A stretch of DNA of 64,000 bases, taken from contig NZ_JAYVPL010000075.1 of assembly GCF_043757465.1 (NCBI RefSeq), positions 76,158 through 140,157 of the forward strand, written 5' to 3'. Of the stretch, positions 17,884-27,384 are shown in pieces. Numbering within the stretch: position 1 is the stretch's first letter; the number at the start of each line of letters is the position of its first letter. Below the pieces are notes generated by a model. That model worked only from the letters and a program-made list of their open reading frames with translations, ran no database searches and was not told where the DNA came from. This DNA comes from Armatimonas sp043757465. Lineage in GTDB: Bacteria; Armatimonadota; Armatimonadia; Armatimonadales; Armatimonadaceae. The translations under genes were made by a program, and so were the position numbers.

Positions 17884-18918
17884 ATGCAGAAGACAATGTT
17901 AAAGCGGCTGGGCGGGGCTGCGGTGGCTCTTGCAGTGCTGATGGCGGGCTCGCTGCTCTTCCCGCTTTACTTGCAGGACGTGGTCTACCGGGTGGTGATG
18001 CTCTGCGGGATCGCGATCATCATGGCGGTCTCTCTGAATCTGATCAATGGGTTTACCGGGCAGTTCTCGATTGGGCACGCGGGCTTTCAAGCCGTGGGAG
18101 CCTACGTGGCGGCGGCGCTGACGGTCTACGGTCACAACAGGCTCTTTTCGTTTATTCCCAAGAACGGGGATTTTTCCTCGCCACTCTACTCGCTACTCTC
18201 AGGCGGCCCGGTAATGCTACTCTCGATGCTTGTGGGGGGGCTGGCGGCAGCGGGAATTGGGTATCTTGTTGGTTTGCCAAGCCTACGACTGCGAGGGGAT
18301 TATCTAGCGATTGTGACCCTGGGATTCGGGGAGATTATCCGGGTTGTGGTCGAGAATTTAGATGTGGTCGGCGGGCCACGCGGCTTCTCCGGCGATTTGA
18401 ATTCCGGGGTGCAGGTTCCGGCACTGACGAACTTCTTCTGGGTCTACGGCACAGTGCTGGTCGTGATCCTGGTGTCGCGTAACTTGCGCTTCTCGGTTCA
18501 TGGGCTCTCGTATCTGTCGGTGCGCGAAGATGAGATTGCGGCGCAGGCAATGGGGATCAACACAACCACAGTCAAAGTGAAGGCATTCGTGCTGGGGGCT
18601 TTTTTTGCGGGGGTTGCCGGCGCGCTGTTTGCACACTACGAGCGCACTATCTTGATCACGTCGTTTAACTTTGTCCGGTCGTTTGATTTCGTGACGATGG
18701 TGGTCTTAGGAGGACTGGGTTCGATCACGGGAGCGGCACTCGCAGCAGTTGTGCTGACGGCGCTTCCCGAGGTTTTACGTTACTCGTTAGGACAACAGGC
18801 GAACCAGTACCGTCTGGTAGTGTATGCACTAGCACTGGTAATTATGATGCTTGTACGTCCACAGGGGATCTTTGGCAGAGGAGAACTCTCTCCGAAGCGT
18901 TTTTTTAGAAAAAAATAG
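17884..18918 (+). CDS. livM: Branched-chain amino-acid ABC transporter permease, LivM type
   Basis: A 344-residue permease with eight or more helices. Family signatures: LINGFTGQFSIGHAGFQAVG, LGFGEIIRVVVENLDVVGG, AAQAMGINTTTVKVKAFVLG, MVVLGGLGSITGAALAA. It would pair with LivH. The LivG and LivF ATPases that usually follow are not here; the next gene is unrelated, so energising subunits must be encoded elsewhere. Confidence 0.94.
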   Translation: MQKTMLKRLGGAAVALAVLMAGSLLFPLYLQDVVYRVVMLCGIAIIMAVSLNLINGFTGQFSIGHAGFQAVGAYVAAALTVYGHNRLFSFIPKNGDFSSPLYSLLSGGPVMLLSMLVGGLAAAGIGYLVGLPSLRLRGDYLAIVTLGFGEIIRVVVENLDVVGGPRGFSGDLNSGVQVPALTNFFWVYGTVLVVILVSRNLRFSVHGLSYLSVREDEIAAQAMGINTTTVKVKAFVLGAFFAGVAGALFAHYERTILITSFNFVRSFDFVTMVVLGGLGSITGAALAAVVLTALPEVLRYSLGQQANQYRLVVYALALVIMMLVRPQGIFGRGELSPKRFFRKK

Positions 18919-18931
18919 AGGATTGTGAAAA

Positions 18932-20212
18932 TTGAATAGACCATTTATTTCTGAGGGTGATAAAAAACACCGTGTTGCAGTATTTATAGATTTTGAAAAT
19001 GTAAAACGTTCTATAGATGATTTTTTTGAGAATGATCATGTAGATTTCAAGCTGATTTTAGATGAGATTGTCCGGATGACGCAAGGGCGAGTTCTTTTGA
19101 AACGTGCTTATGCGGACTGGAGTGTCTTTAAAGAGTATCGGTCTGACTTGCTTGATAATGCCGTTGAGCCGGTGCAGACCTTTCCACTGACGCAAAAAGG
19201 TAAAAATGGAGCCGATATCCGGATGGCGGTGGATGTGATTGAGTTTGTCCTCCGGCAACCGGAAATCACCCATGTCGCGATTATCTCTGGAGACTCAGAC
19301 TTTACGCCACTGGTCATGAAGCTACGTGAGCTTGGGCTCCATGTCCTTGGGCTCGGAGTGCGCTCGAACACGGCGAACTATCTCATTAAGGCCTGCGATC
19401 GCTTTGTTTTCTACGATGATCTTCGGGAAGCACCGACGGCGGACCCTGTGGGGCTCCTCACACGGGCCCTAACTGTCATGGGGAATCGTCCCGTTCCCGG
19501 CTCAGCACTTAAGATCCAAATGCGGCGGCTCGATCCCCTCTTTGACGAGACACGGTTGGGCTATGGCTCGTTTCTTGAGTTCCTCCGAGCGCATCTGGAT
19601 ATTGTGGACGTTCATAAACCACAAGTGGGCGATGTTACGGTTGCTCTTCAGGGGACACTAGAGCTGGAGGACGGGGCCATCTACACGCCTCCGACGGCAG
19701 GGGATAAGCTTCGTTCCTGGCTGCGGGAAAATAACTTCCGCTATGTGACGTGCGAGGAGCGACACCAGATAATTGTGGCACTCTACGATATTTTTGCCAA
19801 GGCCGAAGCGAGCGGAGGCGTCTCGCTTAAGGAGGCAAAGGATCAGCTTCACGCGTCGGTGGAGGAGCACTTCCCGACGATTTCCTGGGACTCGGTGAAC
19901 TCCGCGGTTTACCATCTGTTCTATACGTGGTGCTTCTACTTTGATCGCGGGGATGAGACCGATAGCAAGCAGCTCTGGGATCGGAAAACCTCGCTCCAAC
20001 CTGATATTTTGAGTGCGGATGACCTGATCGAGAAGACGGAGCGCGGGATCGCTCGCAAGCTCTGGGAACGGGATCGTGAGGGGGTAGATGCGGAAGCCCT
20101 CAATGAGTGGCTCTACGATGGTAACCCGGAAGACCTAGAAAGTGTCAAGGAGCTAATTGAGATTGTCTCCGCACCGGACTACACGACCGTGGGCCGCAGT
20201 GGAGGCGGGTAG
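18932..20212 (+). CDS. NYN-domain (LabA-like) protein with LOTUS/OST-HTH domain
   Basis: A 426-residue putative RNA-processing protein. Residues 10-165 form a NYN/PIN-like nuclease domain with the acidic residues expected: FIDFENV, GADIRMAVDVIE and AIISGDSDFTPLV. Residues 175-240 (LLTRALTVMGNRPVPGSALK...) look like an OST-HTH/LOTUS domain, the usual partner in LabA-like proteins, and a second similar segment may lie near residues 290-340. Start is TTG at 18932 with AGAGGA about nine bases upstream. Its first 150 bases are AT-richer than the flanks. It is followed by a DUF697 gene and could be cotranscribed with the Liv genes. Confidence 0.83.
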   Translation: MNRPFISEGDKKHRVAVFIDFENVKRSIDDFFENDHVDFKLILDEIVRMTQGRVLLKRAYADWSVFKEYRSDLLDNAVEPVQTFPLTQKGKNGADIRMAVDVIEFVLRQPEITHVAIISGDSDFTPLVMKLRELGLHVLGLGVRSNTANYLIKACDRFVFYDDLREAPTADPVGLLTRALTVMGNRPVPGSALKIQMRRLDPLFDETRLGYGSFLEFLRAHLDIVDVHKPQVGDVTVALQGTLELEDGAIYTPPTAGDKLRSWLRENNFRYVTCEERHQIIVALYDIFAKAEASGGVSLKEAKDQLHASVEEHFPTISWDSVNSAVYHLFYTWCFYFDRGDETDSKQLWDRKTSLQPDILSADDLIEKTERGIARKLWERDREGVDAEALNEWLYDGNPEDLESVKELIEIVSAPDYTTVGRSGGG

Positions 20213-20224
20213 GAGCGTCACGCT

Positions 20225-21145
20225 GTGAGTGTTGTCCAAATAGAGAGTGTTGCAAATCAGGCCTGGAGCTTTTGGCGGATGATGAGTGAGGTCTCTCCCC
20301 GCGTGATTCGCGAGGAGATGACCCGTGACTTTCGGCTGAGCATTGTGGGCGCGGAAGAGGATCGTCTGTGGTTTCTGGATCGTCTTCTTCCCCTCACGGC
20401 CACTCGGGTCGAGCGGGAAGATGGCAAGGAGCGCTTCTACTTGCTGGACAGCCCGCCCGAGGAAGGCATCTCTGAGGTCTGCGCGGCAACTTTCTACGTA
20501 CTCGGCCCCGAGGAGCCTATCGGTGTACGGGGCGTGAAGTGCGCTCCGTTTGTGGGGGATTTCGAGGAAGTCATCCGCTGGATCGCTCAATCTCGACCCA
20601 TGCAACTGGTGGCCTTTGGGCGCTATCTGCCCGGGATGCGGCCTGTCGTGGCGCAGCGCCTGATTCTCAACGCGAGCGCAAATAATGCACGCTTTGCTTT
20701 TCTTTCTGCTCTGCCCTGGATCTTGCCCGTGAGCCTTCCGTTTTTACCCGCGTCGTCCGCAGTGGATGTCTTTGTCCTCACCAAGAACCAGGCGATGCTC
20801 GTGATGCGGCTCGCAGCCGCTCACGGTCATCCGCCGGGATATACCCAGCAGGTCAAGGAGATTCTGGGAACGGTCGCGGGGGCGATGGGCTGGCGCTTGC
20901 TGGCGCGTGAGCTTGCGGGGATGATCCCCGCAGGCATTGGGGTGGCAGCGAAGACTGCGATTGCTTACTCCGGGACTATCACGGTGGGCAAAGCGGCCCT
21001 CTTTTACTATCAAAAGGGCCGTCAGATGAGCGCGGAAGAGATTCGTGAGGTTCACAAAGAGAGCGAAGCCGCCGCTAAAGTCGAGGCGGAGCGGGTAATC
21101 GCAAACCCACCCACTCCCGACGAACTCACGGATTCAGAGCTGTGA
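20225..21145 (+). CDS. DUF697-domain protein
   Basis: A 306-residue protein. The C-terminal part, from about residue 185 (LTKNQAMLVMRLAAAHG) through AGMIPAGIGVAAKTAIAYSG and FYYQKGR, fits the DUF697 family of small helical membrane-associated domains often fused to GTPases. The N-terminal 160 residues are not a recognisable GTPase: no Walker A motif is present. The start is GTG at 20225. It is separated from the NYN-LOTUS gene by 12 bases, so the two may act together, but no function can be given. Confidence 0.65.
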   Translation: MSVVQIESVANQAWSFWRMMSEVSPRVIREEMTRDFRLSIVGAEEDRLWFLDRLLPLTATRVEREDGKERFYLLDSPPEEGISEVCAATFYVLGPEEPIGVRGVKCAPFVGDFEEVIRWIAQSRPMQLVAFGRYLPGMRPVVAQRLILNASANNARFAFLSALPWILPVSLPFLPASSAVDVFVLTKNQAMLVMRLAAAHGHPPGYTQQVKEILGTVAGAMGWRLLARELAGMIPAGIGVAAKTAIAYSGTITVGKAALFYYQKGRQMSAEEIREVHKESEAAAKVEAERVIANPPTPDELTDSEL

Positions 21146-21158
21146 CCCCGCTGGGAGC

Positions 21159-22229
21159 TTATGTCCCGGGGCGGCGGATCATCTGGCGCAGCTCGGTGAG
21201 GTTTCCGGCGGCTGCCATCGCGTCGTCTTCGGAGATAATCCCGGCCTTGTAGTAGCGCGTCAGGCACTGGTTCATGGTCTGCATGCCCCAGAACCCGCCC
21301 TCTTGAATGGCGGTGTAGATATTGCCTGTCTTGCCCTCTTCGATCAGTTTCGCGACAGTGGGTGTGGCGATCATGATCTCGACGGCAGCGACGCGCCCGA
21401 CGGTATCCACTCGGGGCAGGAGCTTCTGGGCGATAAAGCCGCGCACTGACTGGCTCATACGCATACACAGGAGCATCTTGTCTTCCGGAGGGAAAAGGTT
21501 GACGATACGCTCCAGGGTTTCTGCGGCACTGGAGGTGTGCAGAGTTCCAAACACAAGGTGGCCCGTTTCCGCAGCTTGTAGCGCCACGGAGACAGACTCG
21601 ACATCTCGCATCTCACCGATCAGAATAATATCGGGGTTCTGACGCAGCACGTACTTCAGTGCGTCCGAGAAGGAGTCCGTGTCAATGCCCACCTCGCGCT
21701 GCGAGATGATGCATTTCTTGTCCGGGTGCACAAACTCGATCGGATCCTCAATCGTGACAATATTCTTAGACTGCTCCTCGTTGATCTTGTTGATCATACC
21801 CGCGAGCGTCGTGGACTTGCCCGAGCCCGTGGGGCCGGTGATGAGCATCAGTCCCTGGCGCGCCTTGGTGAGCTCCCCGACGGCGGGAGGCATTCCTAGC
21901 TGCTCCAGGGTGTAGAGTTTGAGGGGAACCAGTCGGCTCACCACTCCGATAGTGCCGCGTTGCTGGTAGATATTGGTGCGCACGCGGGTCAGACCATCGA
22001 GCTCCCAGCCAATATCCAGCTCGTGCCGGTGCTCGAAGCGCCCGATCTGCTCGTGGCTCATGATCGAGTAGGCCATGCGCCGTGTTTCGTCCCCCGAGAG
22101 CTTCTCGGTGCCTTCTACTGCCAAGATACGCCCGTGCAGGCGGAGCATTGGGGGAGAGTCGGCCTTGATGAATAGGTCCGACGCCTTTAACTCGTAAGCC
22201 TGTCTGATGAGGTCGCGAATATCATACAT
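21159..22229 (-). CDS. pilT: Type IV pilus retraction ATPase PilT
   Basis: A 356-residue secretion-type ATPase that powers pilus disassembly at the inner face of the membrane. The N-terminal PAS-like domain (ASDLFIKADSPPMLRLHG) is followed by Walker A GPTGSGKST, Asp box TIEDPIEFVH, Walker B ILIGEMRD, His box TGHLVFGTLHTSSA, and the PilT-type AIRNLIRE-like C-terminal element appears in altered form (LTELRQMIRR). No other pilus genes are present, so the pilus cluster is elsewhere. A GATAAT box lies about 27 bases upstream of the ATG. Confidence 0.93.
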   Translation of the reverse strand: MYDIRDLIRQAYELKASDLFIKADSPPMLRLHGRILAVEGTEKLSGDETRRMAYSIMSHEQIGRFEHRHELDIGWELDGLTRVRTNIYQQRGTIGVVSRLVPLKLYTLEQLGMPPAVGELTKARQGLMLITGPTGSGKSTTLAGMINKINEEQSKNIVTIEDPIEFVHPDKKCIISQREVGIDTDSFSDALKYVLRQNPDIILIGEMRDVESVSVALQAAETGHLVFGTLHTSSAAETLERIVNLFPPEDKMLLCMRMSQSVRGFIAQKLLPRVDTVGRVAAVEIMIATPTVAKLIEEGKTGNIYTAIQEGGFWGMQTMNQCLTRYYKAGIISEDDAMAAAGNLTELRQMIRRPGT

Positions 22230-22276
22230 CGTCTTTAGAGATGTCCTCGTCTGAGTATTATCAGTGTCTCAAGTGT

Positions 22277-22996
22277 CTATCGGTGAAGAAAGCGCTGTGC
22301 AACGGCGTAGGCGATGCCTGCGATTCCCAGTGCCAGCAGTGCTACCAGGCCCGTTCCCAGCAAAAGCTTGCGAGCGGGTGCGCTAGTATTCTCCGCCGCT
22401 CGGTAACTTTCCTGCTTGGCCACCTCTTTTGTCGGGAGGTTGAGCTGCTCGAACTTATGATCCTTGAGTAGGGTCTGGTAGGTAAAGGCACCTTCGTGGG
22501 CCGAGAGCGCGATCTCCACCCGATTATCGGTAAACTGCCGTGGTCCTCGGTAGGTAAATGGGCCTGAGATGAGATAGGTCACATTCACTCGGTTTTGGTC
22601 TCGAAAGGCGCGAAGGAACGGCTCCAGTGCCAGAGTCCCCTGCGCGGGATCCACCAAATTCGCCGAGGTCTGGAAGCTGACACTGCTCATCACGGGAGCG
22701 GGGCCGACGTTCTTGACTGCCTTCTTGACGTCGGGGTCATGGGAGTCCATTGCGTTACGGTCCAGGCGCTTGTCCTCAAACTCTAGTTTCTCGAACTTCC
22801 AGCTTGTGATGGTGCTTAGGCGCTTCAGACGTGCCTCCGTTTCGGCATGTGGTACCTGGCGCGGATAGACCACTGCCACTGTCCAGTTGCCCAGACCCGG
22901 CGCGACCATGATCTGCACATCGGGCATGTTCATCTGCGCCCGCGCTGCACCTGTCAGTGTCAGAGCGGCGACCAGTGCCAGAAGTTGTCGTTTCAT
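22277..22996 (-). CDS. Hypothetical exported protein with C-terminal membrane anchor
   Basis: A 239-residue protein I do not recognise. It has a Sec signal peptide (MKRQLLALVAALTLTGAARA), an envelope domain of about 180 residues and a C-terminal hydrophobic helix (LLLGTGLVALLALGIAGIAYAV) with a basic tail. AAGGA lies nine bases before the start. It sits between pilT and the photolyase gene on the same strand. A pilus-related role is possible but unsupported. Confidence 0.6.
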   Translation of the reverse strand: MKRQLLALVAALTLTGAARAQMNMPDVQIMVAPGLGNWTVAVVYPRQVPHAETEARLKRLSTITSWKFEKLEFEDKRLDRNAMDSHDPDVKKAVKNVGPAPVMSSVSFQTSANLVDPAQGTLALEPFLRAFRDQNRVNVTYLISGPFTYRGPRQFTDNRVEIALSAHEGAFTYQTLLKDHKFEQLNLPTKEVAKQESYRAAENTSAPARKLLLGTGLVALLALGIAGIAYAVAQRFLHR

Positions 22997-23009
22997 CTTT
23001 CGTTTTCCT

Positions 23010-24386
23010 TCACCCGCAGTTTAGAGATTTATAGAGAGCCAGAGCCTTGGTGCGCTGCTCACTGTGCTCTACAATACGCGAGGGGTAGTCCCGCCCCAGA
23101 ACACAGTGTACCGCCGCTTGCTCGTTTACGGAAAGCTCCCAGGGTTTATGAACCCATTTTGAGGGGATAGGCTTCAATTCTGGGCACCAGCGTTTTACAT
23201 AGTCACCCTCGGGATCGAATTTTTCACCTTGGCTCACGGGGTTGAATATCCGAAAATAAGGCTGGGCATCGGTGCCCGTGCCCGCTGCCCACTGCCAGCC
23301 GCCGTTGTTGGCCGCCTGATCGCCATCAAGCAACTGCTGCATGAAATAGTTCTCCCCGAGCCGCCAGTCGCAGAGCAAATCCTTGGTCAGAAACGAGGCC
23401 ACTGCCATGCGTGCGCGGTTGTGCATCGTGCCCGTTTGGGCAAGCTGGCGCAGGGCGGCGTCTATAAACGGATAGCCCGTCTCGCCGCGCTGCCACGCCG
23501 CAAAAAACGCTTCGTCGTTGTGCCACGCGAGAGCATCGAACTGCGGCTTGAAGCAGCCCGTGGCGACATGGGGAAAGTGCCAGAGGATCTGGTAGTAAAA
23601 ATCCCGCCAAGCGAGCTGCCGAATCCAGGCATCGCGCCCGGCGCTTTTAGGTTGCTGGCGGGTGGCTTCCAGCGCACGGCGCGGGGAGAGCATCCCAAAT
23701 TTCAGGTACGCCGAGAGCTGCGACGTGCCTGGCTCCGCCGGAAACTCCCTGCCCGTATCGTAGTGGGAGAGCGCTGTGTGCCTAAACGCGGTGAGCTGGG
23801 CCCGCGCCGCAGTTTCCCCTGCGGGGAGCGCCGCACTGCCGGTTGGGAGCGGATCGGTGGCGATTCCCAGCGGTGTGGCAATGCGCTCGGGAGCAGAACG
23901 AGGCACCGCAAACGCCTGCTCTTGCCAGGCACGAAAGTACGGAGTGAAGACGGTGTACGGCGTTCCCGTTTTGGTTTTTACACTCCCGGGCTCGCTCAGC
24001 AAATGATCCAAACACGCGTGGCTCTCCAGCCCCAAGGCGGCAGTCACGCGCACATCGCGTGCTCGTCCGGCGGGCTCGTATTCCTGGCTGTAGTAGAGCG
24101 CCGTTGCCCCCGTTTCTCTTGCCAGCCGCCCCAGCTCCTCCGCCGGGTCGCCGTGCTGAAGCACCAGATAGCTCCCGCGCTCGCGGAGCGCCGCATCGAG
24201 GGCGTGCAGGCCGTCGTAGAGAAACGCAACGCGTCGCGCTCCGGTGTCGGGGCGTGACAGAATCACAGGATCGAGGACAAAGACCGGTACGATCCGCTCA
24301 TTCTCCTCAAGTGCGGTGCATAGTGCCTCGTTATCGTCAAGGCGTAGCGTGCGTCGAAACCAGACAAGCGCGGTTTTAGGGGGCAT
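23010..24386 (-). CDS. phrB: Deoxyribodipyrimidine photolyase
   Basis: A 458-residue class I photolyase/cryptochrome. It uses light to split cyclobutane pyrimidine dimers. The N-terminal antenna domain begins ALVWFRRTLRLDDNEAL. The FAD-binding C-terminal domain shows WRDFYYQILWHFP, GYPFIDAALRQLAQTGTMHNRARM, FLTKDLLCDWRLGENYF and GDQAANNGGWQWAAGTGTDA, with the Trp and Asn residues typical of true photolyases. It ends 13 bases before the start of the anchored hypothetical gene on the same strand. Confidence 0.94.
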   Translation of the reverse strand: MPPKTALVWFRRTLRLDDNEALCTALEENERIVPVFVLDPVILSRPDTGARRVAFLYDGLHALDAALRERGSYLVLQHGDPAEELGRLARETGATALYYSQEYEPAGRARDVRVTAALGLESHACLDHLLSEPGSVKTKTGTPYTVFTPYFRAWQEQAFAVPRSAPERIATPLGIATDPLPTGSAALPAGETAARAQLTAFRHTALSHYDTGREFPAEPGTSQLSAYLKFGMLSPRRALEATRQQPKSAGRDAWIRQLAWRDFYYQILWHFPHVATGCFKPQFDALAWHNDEAFFAAWQRGETGYPFIDAALRQLAQTGTMHNRARMAVASFLTKDLLCDWRLGENYFMQQLLDGDQAANNGGWQWAAGTGTDAQPYFRIFNPVSQGEKFDPEGDYVKRWCPELKPIPSKWVHKPWELSVNEQAAVHCVLGRDYPSRIVEHSEQRTKALALYKSLNCG

Positions 24387-24457
24387 AGGGGCAGGAACAA
24401 CGACCGTGCGAACAAAGTTCCCAGAGGAATTCGCTTGTCGGTGCCGAACTTCTCCCC

Positions 24458-27331
24458 ATGCCTACTGCCGCTTCTCTCACCCTCTCCGAGTTCGTCGCCC
24501 GCTGGAGTGCTGCAACCCTTACCGAACGAGCGGGCTACCAGGAGCACTTCCGCGACCTGTGCGCCCTCTTGGGGCAGCGCACGCCCGCCGAAGCCGATCC
24601 CACGGGCGCACACTACGCGTTTGAGAAAGGGGTGCGCAAGAGCGGCAACACGTCGGGGCGCGTGGATGGCTTCGCCGATGTCTGGCAGCGGGGACACTTC
24701 GCGATTGAGTACAAGGGCAAAAAGAAAAATCTCTCCGACGCTTACCAGCAGCTTCTGGCCTACCGAGAGGATCTGGAGAACCCGCCGCTGCTCGCGGTCT
24801 GTGATCTGAATCGCTTCGAGGTGCATACGAACTTCACGGGCACCGTCAAGCGTGTCTTTGCCTTCGATCTGGCGGAGCTGGAGGCAAACCAGACAACACA
24901 AAATTGTTCCCTGCCGCCGCTGGAGGTTCTGCGGGCGCTCTTTGAAAGCCCTTCTAGCCTGCGCCCGGAGCAGACCACAGCGGCGGTTACGGAGGAAGCT
25001 GCAAAGACCTTCGGGCTGCTCGCACGCTCGCTCACGGTGCGCGGACACGATCCACACACCGCCGCGCACTTTCTGATTCGCTTGCTTTTCTGTCTTTTTG
25101 CCGAGGACGTGAAGCTCCTGCCCGAGGGACTCTTTACCAAGCTGGCCACGAACTACCAGAAAGACCCAGCTCGCTTTGATCGTCAGCTACAGCAGCTCTT
25201 TGGAGCAATGGCAAGCGGTGGAGACTTTGGCACCGATGCGATCAAGCACTTCAACGGCGGACTCTTTGACGATGCGCTCACCATTGCCCTGATCGAGAGT
25301 GAGCTGGCAGTGTTGGCAAAGGCGGCGGCGCTGGATTGGTCAAGCATCGAGCCCAGTGTCTTTGGCACTTTGTTTGAACGCTCGCTCGATCCCGCCAAGC
25401 GCAGTCAGCTCGGAGCGCACTACACCAGCCGCGAGGACATTGCGCTGATCGTGGAGCCGGTCGTGATGCTTCCTCTGCGCCGGGAGTGGGCACTGATTCG
25501 GGCGCAGGCTGAGGTGCTGGCCCAGGAGCGCGACACCGTGATTCAGGAGCAGGAGGCCCGTGGTGCAAACCTGACTCCCCCGGAGCGAGCTGCCCTGGTG
25601 CGTCGTCGCACGGAGAAGGAGAGTGCCCTCACACGCCTTCTTGCGGGCTTCACGGAGCGCCTCGCCGATATGAAGGTGCTCGATCCTGCCTGTGGGTCAG
25701 GGAACTTTCTGTATGTCGCCTTGCGCTCGCTGCTGGATCTGGAGAAGTCGGTCATTCAGATGGCGGCGCACTGCGGCCTGATGGGCTTTTTCCCCCGTGT
25801 CGGTTCCGAGCAGATGCGCGGGCTGGAGATCAACGACTACGCCCACGAGCTTGCCCCGATCACGGTTTGGATTGGCTACATCCAGTGGCTGCGAGAGAAC
25901 GGCTTCGGTCAGCCTGAGGAGCCGATCCTACGTCGCTTTGAGCTAATCAAGCAGCAGGACGCGATCCTGAACGCGGACGGCACCGAGGCACAGTGGCCGC
26001 AAGCGGACTTCATCATCGGCAATCCCCCATTTCTGGGAGGTAGCAAGCTCCGGCGTGAGCTGGGCGACGAGTACGCCGAACGCCTCTGGAAGTGTTATGC
26101 AGGGCGCGTGGAGGGCGGCGCGGATTTGGTGACTTACTGGTTCGAGAAGTCCCGTGCGCTGATTGAGTCTGGGCAAGTGAAGCGAGCGGGGCTGATCTCT
26201 ACCAACTCCATACGCAACGGAGCCAGCAGGAAGGTTCTGGAACGTGTTCAGGAGACGGGGGGCATTTTCGATGCATGGGCGGATCGTGAGTGGGTTCTTG
26301 CTGGAGCTGCGGTCAATGTCTCGATGGTTTGCTTCGATGCTGGGAAAGAGAACGAGAAGCACCTTGACGGCAAGCCTGTCGCCACAATTAATGCAGACCT
26401 CACAGCACAAAAGGCTGATGTGACGACAGCAAGAATATTATCGGAGAACTCAGGATTAGCCTATCAAGGGCCAGATAAATCTGGTTCCTTTGATCTGGAG
26501 TCTGCGGAAGCTTTGGCCATGTTGTCTTCTAGTGGAAACCCAAACGGCAAGCCTAACAGTGATGTAATCCGTCGTCGCCTTGGTGGACAAGATGTTACTG
26601 GACGAGATCGGAAGGGCTACGTGGTGGACTTCGGCGTGGATATGAGTGAGGATGATGCCAGTCTCTACGAAGCACCTTTTGAGTACGTTCGACGGGTGGT
26701 TAAGCCAGAGCGTGATAAAAACCGTGATGCCAGCCGTCAGCGGCACTGGTGGCGATTCGGACGCACGGGTGCTGACATGCGCAAGGCCATCAAAGATAAA
26801 GAGCGGTGCATTGTCACCCCAGAGGTATCAAAGTACAGAGTCTTTGCCTGGATGCCAACCGGCACCGTGCCGGATAAGAAGCTCCATGTATTTGCCCGTG
26901 ATGATGATTACTTCTTCGGGGTACTCCACTCGCGGATTCATGAAGCCTGGTCACTTGCAACGGGTTCCACGTTGGAGGATCGCCCCTCATACGCCTCGCG
27001 CACGACCTTCGGCACTTTCCCCATGCCCTGGCCCCCTGGACAAGAACCCAGCGAGGACGATTCTCCTACTGTCAAGGCTATTGCGGACGCCGCCCGCCGT
27101 TTGGTGGAATTGCGGGGTAACTGGCTGAGTCCGCCCGATCTGCCCGACGCGGAGCTGAAGAAGCGCACGCTCACAAACCTCTACAACGCCCGGCCTGCGT
27201 GGCTGGCGACGGCACACCGGAAGCTCGACGAAGCCGTGGCCGCCGCGTACGGCTGGGATTGGCCGCTGGAAGGCGACGAGATTCTGGAGAAGGTGCTCGC
27301 CCTCAACCAAGCCCGGTGCCAGAGCGGCTAG
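24458..27331 (+). CDS. MmeI-like type IIL restriction-modification enzyme
   Basis: A 957-residue single-chain protein joining nuclease and adenine methyltransferase. Residues 1-150 form the MmeI_N nuclease domain: Asp74, nine residues, then Glu84-Tyr-Lys86 (D-X9-EXK), the spacing known for MmeI. A helical spacer follows to about residue 390. The methyltransferase has motif I LDPACGSGNF (Asp409) and motif IV IIGNPPF (Asn522). A target-recognition domain (about 630-860) and MmeI_C end (LTNLYNARPAWLATAHRKLDEAV...) complete it. One recognition domain would direct both cutting and methylation. DNA encoding part of the recognition domain (about 26,400-26,900) is AT-richer than the rest. The terminator hairpin of tRNA-Ala lies just downstream. 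Confidence 0.88.
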   Translation: MPTAASLTLSEFVARWSAATLTERAGYQEHFRDLCALLGQRTPAEADPTGAHYAFEKGVRKSGNTSGRVDGFADVWQRGHFAIEYKGKKKNLSDAYQQLLAYREDLENPPLLAVCDLNRFEVHTNFTGTVKRVFAFDLAELEANQTTQNCSLPPLEVLRALFESPSSLRPEQTTAAVTEEAAKTFGLLARSLTVRGHDPHTAAHFLIRLLFCLFAEDVKLLPEGLFTKLATNYQKDPARFDRQLQQLFGAMASGGDFGTDAIKHFNGGLFDDALTIALIESELAVLAKAAALDWSSIEPSVFGTLFERSLDPAKRSQLGAHYTSREDIALIVEPVVMLPLRREWALIRAQAEVLAQERDTVIQEQEARGANLTPPERAALVRRRTEKESALTRLLAGFTERLADMKVLDPACGSGNFLYVALRSLLDLEKSVIQMAAHCGLMGFFPRVGSEQMRGLEINDYAHELAPITVWIGYIQWLRENGFGQPEEPILRRFELIKQQDAILNADGTEAQWPQADFIIGNPPFLGGSKLRRELGDEYAERLWKCYAGRVEGGADLVTYWFEKSRALIESGQVKRAGLISTNSIRNGASRKVLERVQETGGIFDAWADREWVLAGAAVNVSMVCFDAGKENEKHLDGKPVATINADLTAQKADVTTARILSENSGLAYQGPDKSGSFDLESAEALAMLSSSGNPNGKPNSDVIRRRLGGQDVTGRDRKGYVVDFGVDMSEDDASLYEAPFEYVRRVVKPERDKNRDASRQRHWWRFGRTGADMRKAIKDKERCIVTPEVSKYRVFAWMPTGTVPDKKLHVFARDDDYFFGVLHSRIHEAWSLATGSTLEDRPSYASRTTFGTFPMPWPPGQEPSEDDSPTVKAIADAARRLVELRGNWLSPPDLPDAELKKRTLTNLYNARPAWLATAHRKLDEAVAAAYGWDWPLEGDEILEKVLALNQARCQSG

Positions 27332-27348
27332 CGGTTCACACAAAACAA

Positions 27349-27376
27349 AAGACGCCGGGAAATTTCCCGGCGTCTT
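27349..27376 (-). terminator. Terminator of tRNA-Ala (convergent with restriction gene)
   Basis: Perfect stem AAGACGCCGGGA / TCCCGGCGTCTT around loop AATT. On the minus strand it is followed by TTTTGTTTTG, a good U-tract for the tRNA-Ala transcript. Confidence 0.85.
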
Positions 27377-27384
27377 GCTTGGAG

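Noticed and set aside
18919..21158. LivG/LivF ATPases expected after livM
   Set aside because: No Walker A plus ABC signature occurs in the following genes; they encode NYN-LOTUS and DUF697 proteins.
23229..24257. Long open frame (342 codons) antisense to the photolyase gene
   Set aside because: Arg/Gly/Ala-rich shadow of a strongly recognised gene; no family features.
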